Assembly (NCBI GenBank): GCA_001586965.3
Contig: LUCW03000501.1
Coordinates: forward strand, 2,501 to 22,512
Reading direction: 5' to 3'
From: Sphaeroforma sirkka
Lineage: Eukaryota > Opisthokonta > Ichthyosporea > Ichthyophonida
DNA: 20,012 bases
Part shown: positions 1-11,038 of the stretch, piece after piece
Layout of the letters: each line of letters begins with the position of its first letter
Position numbering within the stretch: position 1 is the first letter of the stretch
Made by a program: the position numbers and the translations under genes
Notes under the pieces: generated by a model
Databases searched by the model: none
What the model saw: the letters and a program-made list of their open reading frames with translations, nothing else
Told to the model about the DNA's origin: nothing

Positions 1-376
1 TCATAGTCCCTCGGACAATTACACTCATTTCTTGGCTTGTATATATATCACCTCTGAAAGACGAGAGCATAACTATACCATACATATCCTGATCAATTCC
101 TCTATTTTTCTGTAGATCTATGTACTTGCACACAACTCGGAAGCCTGATACTTAGTATCAAATATCGGAATATCTCTGCGTGCCCGAGCTTAGGTTTCGA
201 AGCTTTCCAGGTTCTTTTCTGCTATACCATACTATACTAAACATCTATGCATGGCTTCAAACAGCGCTCTACATCACTTCTGACTACTCAAGTGCACTCT
301 TGACGCATAATCACCGTTTATATAATACTAAACGCATCATGTATCTATCTACTTTTCCGCAATGCATTCCACTCAG
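1..376. other. No recognisable exon; probable intron or upstream flank of the SpoU gene
   Basis: No part of the window's first 376 bases translates into the N-terminal SpoU motif expected upstream of the exon that starts at 377. Two stretches look like 3' intron ends: a TACTAAAC-like branch site near 235 followed by CAG at about 264, and a second near 327 followed by CAG at 374-376. The second is the acceptor I use. A small exon between about 265 and 330 is possible but I see no convincing donor or conserved peptide. AT-rich, otherwise featureless. Confidence 0.45.
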
Positions 377-2552
<2,176 letters not shown>

Positions 2553-3138
2553 CTTGCAATATGTTTTTGAACGTCTGTGGCTTGCTTTCTTCTATCATGT
2601 GTCAAAATGAGATCTCAATCCATAGTCACTTCTTCCAACAGAGACATGCACATACAGATTGTGCTAAGTGGGAAGCCATGCGACGTAAACGAGGTTAAAA
2701 GCAACAGAAAATATTCGTGAAGATTTAGTAAGTAATGGTTTGTAGCGTGCAATCGTGTCTTAGACGGTTTGTAGTTAGCAAACTGCAATCATGTGTGAAA
2801 TGGGCTGGTAGATGGGTACGCGATAAAATTCGATCCCAACTTGGAGCCTTTCTTTTCATCGAGACATGTACAGACAATGATCGTGAACAAGAGGGAAATC
2901 GTGTAATGCAAACGATTTGAAACTCTTTGTCAGTGAAGATGAAATATTTATAATTTGGTGTAATTGATGTTACAATTTGTAGCTTTATAAAAAAGAATGT
3001 ATAATGCTATGAGGCTCTCGTTTAACAAACAACTGTTGAATCTGCGGTCGGCCTCGGAGGCGGCGGTGACAGAGCGATAGCTTTCTGATGCTTTGATATC
3101 GATGCTCATTGTGGAGGCGAAAATGTCGTCCGACACTC

Positions 3139-3475
3139 TCAGACTGAACGCACTTTTCGGAAATTAATAGGCTTCAGACTCGAGCGCGATCTATAGCTGC
3201 ATTCACACGCTGCCGCTGGGCTCGTACAATACTGGCCCGTATAGACGCGTATGGAGAACGACGGAACGTCCATGCCGAGTTCGTCGGCTACAAATTTTGG
3301 GTAATGGAACACTCCTGGCTCGAGTATAGTCAACTATTTGCCATGTCGAGTAATTTGAGGCCACCATATGGCCTTCTGCCAAATTGGAATGATTTATACT
3401 GCTTGGCGTAGGTGCCTGTCGAGCTGCTCTAATATCTGGCCGATCATCGTCTCTGGTAGAGCGAGAAGTTTCACA
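3139..3475 (-). pseudogene. Post-RNase H block and distal remnant of the DIRS-like element
   Basis: After the RNase H remnant, a broken frame reads MIGQILEQLDRHLRQA, a stop, then IIPIWQKAIWWPQI. This matches the block known from DIRS-type pol proteins, where a 'PPxxLIxxVL' segment leads into 'LIxPxWPxxxWxPxL'. A 64-codon frame (3333-3139) follows, containing FHYPKFVADELGMDVPSFS; I do not recognise it. No conserved Arg-His-Arg-Tyr recombinase motifs are visible. Confidence 0.5.
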
Positions 3476-3639
3476 GTTTAATCACATATGGCGTGAAACA
3501 GAACCGGTTCGCGAACGTACATAGTAACTGTCCGGGTATATCCATTATGTTGGATTTGGTCGAATGAGTCACTTCTGGAATAGCGACAAGATTGCTTCTG
3601 GCGTTACCGTCCAGTGGTACTGAAGTAGCCTGCCGCTGC

Positions 3640-4403
3640 GCGAAGCATATCAGCTGCTAGATTGAGCTTTCCTGGCAAAACCCAAAAAAAATACTGGCCA
3701 GGGAGACATGTTCTTGTGACAATATCACAATAGTCTGCGAAGTTGGGCGTTCATCAACTTCAACTGACACCTTCTCTTGCGCAGAGTATGTAACGCAGTG
3801 CCCTGTGAGCCAGAGCAGTGGCGCTCTCTCTATCTTTGTGTTACTGAAGAAGAACTCGAAGGTTAGAACGAGTACCTTGAGTTTGGTATTGGGATTGGCC
3901 AGTGACTCTGTTAGGATCCAAGTGCCGGCAAATGTATACGTCTTCTGTTGCTACCAGAGTATGACACTGAAGCACACCTTCGAGGAGTCGGAGGTGATGG
4001 TTGCCTGGTGGTCTGGCAGCCAGATTTGGCGGAAATCGAAGATCCCCACATAGAACGGAATGCGCTCTATCTTCCTGAAAGTCACTCCAGCTAATTGATT
4101 CCGGGAGGCGCGACTCGTTAATTGCTGCAGATCGGCTATAAAGGCCCTCAAGCTGGGCATGGAGGAGGCCACGCACAAGAGGCAACCTAAGAACGATTGC
4201 CAAACTTATGTGGGTATGTGGCGTTCGTTCTGTGGATCCAAGCTCCGGATTGCGCTTGCTAGTCTGAGAACTTTCGCTTTAAATTCCGGAGTCATCTCGA
4301 TGGTGTTTGTTACCAAGTCTATAATAGCAACGTCTAAGTGTTGGAGTCTGCTCACTGGAGTTGTCCAATGGCCTTTTCCTGGTTCGAAATAGAGTTGGAA
4401 CAT
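3640..4403 (-). pseudogene. RT thumb/RNase H remnant of the decayed DIRS-like element
   Basis: Frame 4403-4206 reads HLDVAIIDLVTNTIEMTPEF then KAKVLRLASAI, matching the 'FLGxxIDxxxxxxxxPxxK' connection after RT. Frame 4178-3951 continues with RAFIADLQQLTS and reaches ITSDSSK, the first RNase H catalytic Asp (D64, about 3989-3987). A further frame gives VLPGKLNLAADML at about 3681-3642, the usual 'PGxxNxxADxLSR' RNase H end. Frameshifts separate the three pieces. The order and spacing fit one ancient pol gene read right to left. Confidence 0.65.
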
Positions 4404-4439
4404 GAATATTATTGTTATGATCCTGGCATGCTTCCGACA

Positions 4440-4784
4440 GTTTTCGATCGTCCTGTTAACAAAAGATCGTCGATATACAGATAGAATTATTCGTATACCT
4501 CGAGCTCTCGTTAAACCATCCTAGAGAAAATGCAGGAAGCGCCATAGCTGGTGCTTTTGGTAGCGAAACTACCAGAGCCTGGGGTTGCCAACAGCTAACG
4601 CATAGAAGCCGTCCTTTATCTCGGCTGACATAGCTACATCCCCCGGTCTTGCAACATGCGCCAGTCTTTCAAGACCTTCTGTTCGAAAGGTCTTCCTCTG
4701 TGAGTGAGCGTTGATGCTATCCCGATTCAGTATTAACCGTCCTCTCCTCCCGTCGGATTTTGGGATCATATTGACTGACTGCAC
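4440..4784 (-). pseudogene. Reverse transcriptase fragment of the decayed DIRS-like element
   Basis: The 71-codon frame ending at 4569 reads IPKSDGRRGRLILNRDSINA, then FRTEGLERLAHVARPGDV and an EIKDGFYALAV segment. These correspond to RT motifs 1 and 2 and motif A (normally DLKDGFYxL, with the catalytic Asp here replaced by Glu). After a stop, a different frame gives GIRI-like residues and then the motif C catalytic box YIDD at 4477-4466, followed by LLLTGRS. Stops and at least two frameshifts separate these pieces, so it cannot make an enzyme. Confidence 0.7.
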
Positions 4785-4799
4785 TAAAGTTGTCCCCGA

Positions 4800-5482
4800 T
4801 TGGATATTTCAGTCCGTTTCGAGTCGTGAGAGTTGTGCCTGGTTCATCGCGTCGTCCATCTCTGACATTGTTATTCACTGACCCTTCGTCGATGGTGGAG
4901 TCCCCTTCGGTCTTCACGTTGGCCGTACGCCATACTTAGTGGCTCGTAGATGCTTCTGGGATGCTCCGCCCTCTTTCAATTCGGCTAAGACACTTCTAAC
5001 CTTGCGATATAGAGGAGCGTTTGTATCAATCCTAGGAACACTGCTGTGCGGCGCTTTTGGACTTAGCTGTCCTTGGGGCTCAAATTTTTCCCTGGACGAT
5101 GCAGCGCGAGCTCGTGCTGCTTCTACTCTCTTGCTTTCACAAATTATGAAATATCCGTGGAATTCTGGAATGTGGGACGGACCTGATGTTTCACGAGAGT
5201 AGCAAATTCCGACCCGTCTTCTACTCGGAGTCGCTTCAATTTAACAGTCTGGCCCAAATCCTATATTAATAGCACAATTACCTCCTGATAAGCCCGCTTC
5301 CGATGCTCTGCGGATAGTCCTCCCTGATCAATTTGCTTTAAACAATAAACCAGATACTTGGCCCAGGTTGTAACATTTGTCAATTCACTGACAACCGGAT
5401 ATTTTCGCTTTTCGTACCATGACGGCGTCACAACTGGCGAGTTCTTCAACCATGCTGGAAATGCGCGTGGTCCTGGCATCAC
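4800..5482 (-). pseudogene. Unrecognised gag- or linker-like remnant upstream of the decayed RT
   Basis: The 73-codon frame 5482-5261 contains TPSWYEKRKYPVVSELTNVT followed by WAKYLVYCLKQIDQ and EHRKRAYQEV. It sits where gag lies in an element whose RT begins at 4784. Further left, broken frames give an Arg/Ala-rich helix and a charged segment (4917-4717: EGDSTIDEGSVNNNVRDGRR). I recognise no family. Position and the tryptophan-tyrosine 'WAKYLVY' pattern make gag plausible, no more. Confidence 0.3.
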
Positions 5483-6063
5483 ACAGCCGTTGTAGAGTTC
5501 TCAGCCACACCAGTGCTCTACTCTCCGTTGGATGGAGCCGGACACTCCAAGGCAGTATTGGAGTGCTCTGATGTTAAAACTCCTGTTATGTGCAACCGAA
5601 GTCCGTATACAGAATTACGTCCTGTGCCAGGGACAGCGTAACCACACTCTTCGATCCTAATTTGCGTTCTATCGGCAACGTCCCGGGGATGAACTGGACT
5701 AGCTGGGTCCTGGCGGCTTGCACCAATAGCGATGGCGAGGGATGCTGATGTTTGCTATGAAAGCCAGCAACTATAGTTATTAAGTAGAAGAAAATATAGA
5801 TGAAGAAGTGTCTCCACTACATTATCCTTTATAATCCTATTAGGCTATTTGACTAGGAAAATGAAAAGAACATATGAGTAGGACCGTAAGGTCTTACCAC
5901 ATATATATGAACTACTATTCTTTCAAATATTTAGCAGTAACGCACAATTAGTAAGAGACTCTTCTGGTCCAACTCTCTGCCGCTTATTACTATAGGCATT
6001 TAAAGTATTCCAGAATATATATATATATATATATAATGTACGCAGATAAGCATAGGTGTAGCA
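5483..6063. other. Intergenic/degenerate stretch, no gene seen
   Basis: No protein family is recognisable on either strand. From about 5760 the sequence becomes AT-rich with several TATA-like and AATA-like runs. That would suit a decayed LTR between the two flanking elements, but I find no second copy in the window to support it. It ends near a short (TA) tract. Confidence 0.5.
6014..6035. repeat. (TA)11 microsatellite
   Basis: Uninterrupted alternating AT just left of the decayed gag nucleocapsid remnant. Confidence 0.9.
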
Positions 6064-6282
6064 TGTCCCATGACAGTTGGTCGCAGTCACGATCCCATAG
6101 TCGTGAGCGCGGGCGTGAGAATGAGAAAGGGACGTAAGGGCGACCAACATCAATCTGAGTCATTTGAGTCCAAAAATGATGTGGCCTGCAGAGTGCGCCA
6201 CAGTTATAACCACACTACGGAGGAGTGCCATCATTACGGCTCAGCATGTGCGGCTTCCAAGCAAAACTCGCACCGTAAGTGA
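6064..6282 (+). pseudogene. Gag nucleocapsid remnant with one zinc knuckle
   Basis: Residues CRVRHSYNHTTEEC (about 6188-6229) have the spacing of a retroelement zinc knuckle of the C-x3-H-x3-H-x4-C kind, used to bind the element's RNA during packaging. In the frame just upstream (about 6064-6125) an Arg/Ser-rich stretch (SWSQSRSHSRERGRE) is visible. It changes frame before the knuckle, so at least one frameshift lies between. The capsid part of gag is not recognisable further upstream. A protease follows within 80 bases, giving the usual gag-protease order. Confidence 0.55.
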
Positions 6283-6291
6283 AACGGCGCG

Positions 6292-6627
6292 GTGGTCCCG
6301 GCTATATCCGGTGCTGTGAGTACGTGGGTGTATGCGGACTCTGGTTGCACATTTAACCTTGTGACAACCCGCATGCTTTCCGAGCTCGATATTACAGCTC
6401 GAAATCAATGCAAAGGACCGCTGTTGGAAGGTATTGATGGTATCGGAACGCTGCGTCCTAAGTACTCGGTACCATGGGATGATCTGAAGGTCTACATGGT
6501 CATCTTGGGCGGCGCGTACGCGTTGGCGGAAGGGCATTCGTTCTATGTGGTTAGAGATATCCCATTGGGTTGTGATTTGTTCATTGGGTATGACCAAATG
6601 AAGCAATTCAGGTGGGCATCAATGTGA
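6292..6627 (+). pseudogene. Retropepsin (aspartic protease) remnant
   Basis: The 111-codon frame reads WVYADSGCTFNLVTTRML near residues 12-29. ADSG is the catalytic aspartate triad of retroviral-type aspartic proteases, followed by the usual hydrophobic run. Near its C-terminus DIPLGCDLFIGYDQM corresponds to the second conserved 'hydrophobic-Ile-Gly-D' element. The domain is close to full length (about 100 residues) and ends at a TGA (6625-6627) where the polyprotein would continue. It follows the zinc knuckle and precedes a long acidic linker, as in Ty3/gypsy-like polyproteins. Confidence 0.7.
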
Positions 6628-8215
6628 AGCGCTGACACGTTGTTGTTGGTGTCGCAATTGGTGATCAAATTGTCGTGGGTAAAGAATACGAATGTTCTTT
6701 TGAGTCCACAAGTCACGATTCTCTTTGGGTATTGGCAACGGCAACCAAAACCGCGAATGTAACACGGACGAAGCGTGGTAAGAAGAGGATGAAAGGCCTC
6801 GGCGTACACACAATCGTGTAGCTGGAGGGGCTAACAAAGGAGAAACGCATAGGATGTATGGCAATAGGGTATCGCATTTATCAATATTCTCTATCCCTGA
6901 ACGCAGGGATGGAGGAAATGATATTGAGGACGCGACATCGGCGAATGTGTCGGACGTGAGTGACAGTCCGGATATATTGTCCGATGTATCTAGTGATGAC
7001 AACATCATGTGACCGACGATGGGTCACTGGCCACCGAAGCCGGTGGCCCTCCGGAGGAAAGCGGGACGTAAGTATACGCGAATGGCAATAGAAATGCTGT
7101 GCCAGGCTGCAGCTGCGCACGGTGGAGTGGATGGCTTGTCAGGGTTGCTCTCTGTCTCATCAACACCAGATAGCAATCTGAACGTTACCAGTATGACTGA
7201 GAGTGAACTTGACTATCCCAATTTACTCCCAGATTCGTCGGATGAAGACGATGACTGTGGTCCACCAGCCAATATAAGTGGCATGAGCAGACCTAAGGCA
7301 CATAACACGCGTCTGTACCCTGCTTGGAGGGCACAGCGAACAATCGTGGAAGCCACAAATCAGCCTACCAAAGCCACAGGTTCTTTCCAGCTTTGCAGGT
7401 TAAACGGCAGCTGACGGCTTCGCAAGTAAGCACCCCGGGAAAGAGTCACCGCAGCTCTTTTGAAAGTAGCACATGAGACACCTAATTCGTCCGGTTATTT
7501 TGAAGTACACCCCAAGAGTGGGTCATCCTTAAGTGATCGGCGTATCACGGCGCCAATGCAGGTGTTGGTTTTGGGACCTAATTGTCCGTTACCCTCACCT
7601 CAAACCAGCTTCGCAGGTACGGCCCCAAAGAGGCGTGCAGTGCTATTATCGCATGTAGCGCAACGGAGAAATCGAGACGTTCGGGATTCAGGGGAAAACT
7701 CCGTTCCCGCCAAGGTCATTCCCCAAGTCAAGGGTGTAGAGGGTGTGTATCTTCCTCGGCTTCCCGACATGGTCAGTCATATCGACCTGCCGCGGCAGGC
7801 TCTGGAAAAGCTTGACAAACCGGATGTTGAAGACTGTGATCGCTGGAAGAACAAGTGCCTTGAGTTCGACCGGTCTGGCCTCCGGCAACTTGCTACAGAC
7901 AAAAACAAGTCGTAAGCGAAGCTCGCTCACCTCGAAGCTCTAATTGAGGGCCGGGCTTACGACAAGCAGAAACACCATTTTATGAAGGTAGATCCGGCAA
8001 AGCCTTACCCAATTGAGGGGGACCTTCGGCTCGTGTGCGTAGTCACGCAAACCTCCCTTTGAACCACCCTAAAATCGTGGCTACGAAAGATAAATTCGCT
8101 GACCTAGTTAGTCCAGCAATCCATCATTGCTAAGCAAGAGAATGAGGAAGTCCTGTGGTCGGCCAAGTCCAACATGGTATCGAAAACCCCCAAGGTTAGC
8201 GAGATGGAATATCTA
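6628..8215 (+). pseudogene. Protease-to-RT linker and RT N-terminus remnant, truncated
   Basis: After the protease, open fragments continue in several frames: a segment near 6655-6790 (GDQIVVGKEYECSFES), an acidic/serine linker (6880-7260, rich in SDVSDSPDILSDVSSDD and LLPDSSDEDDD), and the 151-codon frame 7460-7915 (LPRLPDMVSHIDLPRQALEK, then CDRWKNKCLEFDR). I do not recognise these as defined domains, but they lie where the protease-RT linker should be. Near 8125-8210 a broken frame (EEVLWSAKSNMVSKTPKV) weakly resembles the RT N-terminus. Similarity stops about 8215, where minus-strand pol begins, so RT, RNase H and integrase are missing from this copy. Confidence 0.45.
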
Positions 8216-8369
8216 TGTTAGTCAATACTTCTCTTGTTGGTTGATATATATTAAGTTGGTATTAGGAGCCTTCTCAATGATTTTCGAGAGTATGTCTTTT
8301 ACGTATTCCTTGCCTTGGTCTTTCTGCATGACTTGCGCAAAGGCATGTCTGCAAACGGCATATATTGAG

Positions 8370-8700
8370 GATTACAGGAAAAATAGACTGAGCCCGCGGG
8401 TATTCCGTCTAGTCGGTCGTACTCACCCTCTCTCTGAGCTATCTCTCATTCACTCTCGGTCGTTTAGTGGACGCTGTTGCACCCTATCTTCTTTCTTATA
8501 TCTCTTACTGTTTCTCTCTAAGTGTAAAGACCTGTTACGTCTTTTTACACCTTGGCACAATTATTTTATTTGACGGCCATTATCCCAATAAATAGAACCA
8601 TACATTTAACTATACTGCACTCTTTCTCCCGAAGTTACATACAATTTTGCCGAGTTTCTTTTAGCACGGTTATTTCAATCGTCTGAGTATACTTTATCCA
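8370..8700. other. Probable insertion splitting the old integrase core
   Basis: This pyrimidine-rich stretch lies between the first and second catalytic Asp motifs of the minus-strand integrase, which normally sit about 180 bp apart but here are about 450 bp apart. It holds an inverted repeat (8523-8551: GTGTAAAGAC and GTCTTTTTACAC around a 7-base loop). A solo LTR or small non-autonomous element is possible. I could not define its ends or a target duplication. Confidence 0.4.
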
Positions 8701-8989
8701 TAAACCAGTATCGATTTTCATGATGAGTGTACGTCTAGACAATCTACGATGTACGTGCTATTTATTCGATTCTGGCAGGGGACCTATGGTATCCACTTGA
8801 ATCATGTCACCGGGAACTTTGGCTGCTATTGATTGTAACGGGTGATAGCCCTACTTGTAGATTTTGTTTTTGAGACATGGTACACATCAATGTATTTGTT
8901 TACGTACATTTTCTGGGATGACCATGTGTGGCGGCCTAATTAAAGTTTGCGCAGCGTTTCGTCAACTGTGTCATCCTCTTTTGTTTGTA

Positions 8990-9330
8990 TAAACTTAAAA
9001 CCTTCTGATCTAATAAACCCTTATGAAGGTATCTTATTCAATAGGTATGGTTATCTAACCTACTTCCTATAGCTATATATATAATCCTAGATGTTTAAGA
9101 ATAAGGTACCACACTCTAAACAATATATCCTAATCCTCTTATCACATCTAGCGACCTTCCCTTTTGAAAGCTTATCTACTCCTAGCTATATATACCTTAC
9201 CATACGTGGACATTATCTCGTCACATGTCTCTCCCTCTAGATGCCTAGTTAATTACACTAAGAATATACACTCATAAATACAAATAGTATTGCGCTATTA
9301 GTAGTCTATCATCGTATGTGACTGTGTCTA
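8990..9330. other. Probable solo LTR or other insertion inside the old integrase
   Basis: An AT-rich block with TATA-like sequence (CTATATATA), AATAAA-like and AATAAG-like signals separates the start of the integrase zinc domain from its RNase H side and contains no integrase-like peptide. Its size and signals would suit a solo LTR. No TG/CA ends with matching flanking duplication could be fixed by eye. Confidence 0.35.
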
Positions 9331-9759
9331 GCTCTGCTGATTCTTCAATGGTTTGTACCGCCGAGATTTTTATGGGTGAGTTTGCCAATTTTAGAAATGT
9401 GGTGAGTTCCTGCCTATTTTGGCAACAAAGGCGGACCCCCATAGTATAGTGTTTTTCTGCAAATCATTGTGCCTCCTTACAGAAACGTGTTGTTCATATT
9501 TTCTACTATCATTGAATCTTGCTCTATTAGTGACAAGAATTTGGAGAACCATGTTACATCTGAGCAGTACGGCACACATGTTATGATACTAGTTGATTAC
9601 GCTACGGCTTTATCATGAACTTCTCGGATTCACCCATGTAATGCGTTTATTATATCTGCCCACTTTTGAAGTACTGCATTCTGTACTGTGGTGTAGAAGT
9701 TTGCTGTGTGTTCTTTGTGCGATGCCGCATATGAATAGACTGTGAAGTTTGAAGGTATC

Positions 9760-10364
9760 ATTGCGTATTAACCGTGATAGCATGTCGGCTGCTTTGTCAC
9801 GCACATAGCTAATTGTGGAGTGGTGGTGGAATGGTTTTGCTATGCACGTTGCTAGCATGTGACAGCGGTTGCTGTTGGTTCAACTGACATAGTGCTTTGT
9901 TGACTGTTCACAACTTTATATCGACTCCTTTGATGTATTCAGAAACGTGTTCTAGGCTGCACACCAGTCCTAGAAACTCCTTTGTATTTGTCCCTGCTTT
10001 TGTTTTTGCTGTGCGTGTTTTGAGCCTTTCGAGAAACAGAGTATATCTCTTCTGGCCCCTTTGTATTTACTACTTGAAATAGGCAGCCTACTATTCCATA
10101 ATCACTTTCGTCATTCATGATTAAAAATGGTACGCCATCCACTGAAAACACTAGTAATGCAGAATACGCTATAACGTCTTCATCTTTAACCTCCTCGCAC
10201 TCCTTAATGAGGCCAGGTGTCCAAATATTTGCTGTCCAAATGTTTGCGATTGCGGAAATGTTTCGTGTTGCGTGCAAACTTCGGTATGTGGTCCCGCATG
10301 TAGTTTGCTAAGCCTGCAGTTCTGTGCAATTTTCTCTTATTTCTTGGCAGTGGCCGGCCAAACA
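9760..10364 (-). pseudogene. RT C-terminus and RNase H remnant of the old gypsy-like element
   Basis: Directly next to the LTR boundary, the minus strand reads GLANYMRDHIPKFARNTKHF (from about 10310), the gypsy RT/RNase H junction usually seen as 'GLxNYxRxFIPxFA'. After a frameshift the frame 10277-9939 contains VPFLIMNDESDYGIVGCLFQ and EEIYSVSRKAQ, matching the RNase H start (normally a catalytic Asp in 'xDASDxGxGxVLxQ'). Further left, AKPFHHHSTISYVRDKAADM plus LSRL (about 9840-9765) matches the RNase H end 'GKxNxxADxLSRL'. The gene is broken by frameshifts between these motifs. Confidence 0.7.
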
Positions 10365-10959
10365 TGTAGAAATACGGCCTCCGGCCAGTCTAAAATATCA
10401 AGATCAATTGAGATAATACATTGGTTTTTATTTGTATTTTAAATAATTTAGTACAAGCTCTTTTTCCAATATTTCCAAAGTGTTCTAAATTCACTTTGAT
10501 GGCTCCAATAGCCTGAGTATTTGGTATGACTCATCTACTTGGACCTATTTGAGACATTAGTAGATGTAGGATATTATAAACTAAATTTTATAATCTCCGA
10601 ACTACTACTTATAGATTTTGGTCCTCCCGCCAATCTCCAAAATCCAATAAGTCTTTTTCTTTTTTTAACTTTTCTTCAGATGGAACTTTATTTATATCAG
10701 CTAATGTATTAACGTGACTTACGTTATTATGTCTATTTACAAATTAGGCAAGTGGTCATGAACACTTAGTACTTCTAGTGAAAATTATTCAATAAAGAAC
10801 AGCTAGAGGTACGCCCTGTGTGATCGAGGATATTTAGGCTCTTAACAAGAGGCAGTCCCGATCATTCTTACACAAGCTACCACTGCTAAATCCTAACTGA
10901 CTAAATTGTATTTTAGTTTAATATAGTTTGGAACCTAGTAATTTCCATCGAAGTTTACA
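10365..10959 (+). repeat. 5' LTR of chromovirus copy A (595 bp)
   Basis: Begins TGTAGAAATACGG and ends CGAAGTTTACA, with TG/CA termini. Its reverse complement recurs at 13852-14449 with about nine small differences (roughly 98% identity), mostly single-base indels in homopolymers. A TATAAA (10575-10580) lies within a hairpin (stem ATTATAAA/TTTATAAT, 10573-10594), and AATAAA (10791-10796) may serve as the polyadenylation signal. It carries the promoter for the element's RNA. No TGG-type tRNA primer-binding site follows the LTR. Confidence 0.9.
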
Positions 10960-11038
10960 TATTTTTCAGTTAAATAGTAGCTACAGTAGTGTACTGCTTC
11001 TAGACTGTCTGACATCGATTTACTATCCAGCAAATACT

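Larger units (their letters stand above)
2950..5482 (-). mobile_element. Decayed retroelement with DIRS-like pol (RT, RNase H, post-RNase H block)
   Basis: Reading leftwards on the minus strand, translated fragments follow the order of a retrotransposon pol gene: possible gag/linker (5482-4800), RT (4784-4440), RNase H (about 4403-3640), then a tryptophan/proline-rich block (3475-3350). Every domain is split by stops and frameshifts. The RT style (FRTEGLERLAHVARPGDV) and the block after RNase H resemble DIRS-type elements more than ordinary gypsy elements, but no tyrosine recombinase was seen, so the class is tentative. Termini and target-site duplications could not be located; both outer limits are approximate. 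Confidence 0.55.
8218..9600 (-). pseudogene. Integrase remnant of the old gypsy-like element
   Basis: Visible pieces on the minus strand: DDTVDETLRKL (about 8975-8940), the region after the first zinc histidines; CVPCLKNKIYK (about 8895-8855), the C-x2-C half of the HHCC zinc domain; KVPGDMIQVDTIGPLP (about 8818-8770), containing the first catalytic Asp of the DDE core; and VMQKDQGKEYVKDILSKIIE (about 8330-8270), the second Asp (normally 'xDxGxEF'). The distance between the first and second Asp motifs is some 250 bp too long, and so is that between RNase H and the zinc domain. The third catalytic residue (Glu) is absent because the element ends at about 8218. Confidence 0.65.
8218..10364 (-). 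mobile_element. Decayed Ty3/gypsy-like pol (RT end, RNase H, integrase), itself interrupted
   Basis: Read right to left, this strand carries the end of RT (10364-10260), RNase H (to about 9770), an integrase zinc domain and an integrase core ending near 8218. Its RT is cut at 10364 by the LTR of the young chromovirus, so its 5' part should lie beyond the right end of the window. Two stretches that break the integrase (about 8990-9330 and 8370-8700) look like later insertions. All coding segments contain stops or frameshifts. Confidence 0.65.

Noticed and set aside
2948..3333. Tyrosine recombinase for the DIRS-like element
   Set aside because: I looked for the Arg, His-x-x-Arg and Tyr motifs in the fragments here and found none that are convincing.
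3805..4053. Plus-strand 82-codon frame
   Set aside because: It is the antisense shadow of the decayed RNase H; conserved motifs are on the minus strand only.
8127..8573. Plus-strand 148-codon frame with hydrophobic segments
   Set aside because: Its left part runs through the junction and its right part is opposite the integrase core and the pyrimidine-rich insertion; hydrophobicity is from T-rich sequence.
10928..11038. N-terminal extension of gag by 37 codons
   Set aside because: It begins with a non-ATG codon and lies partly in the LTR; the ATG at 11039 is the better start.
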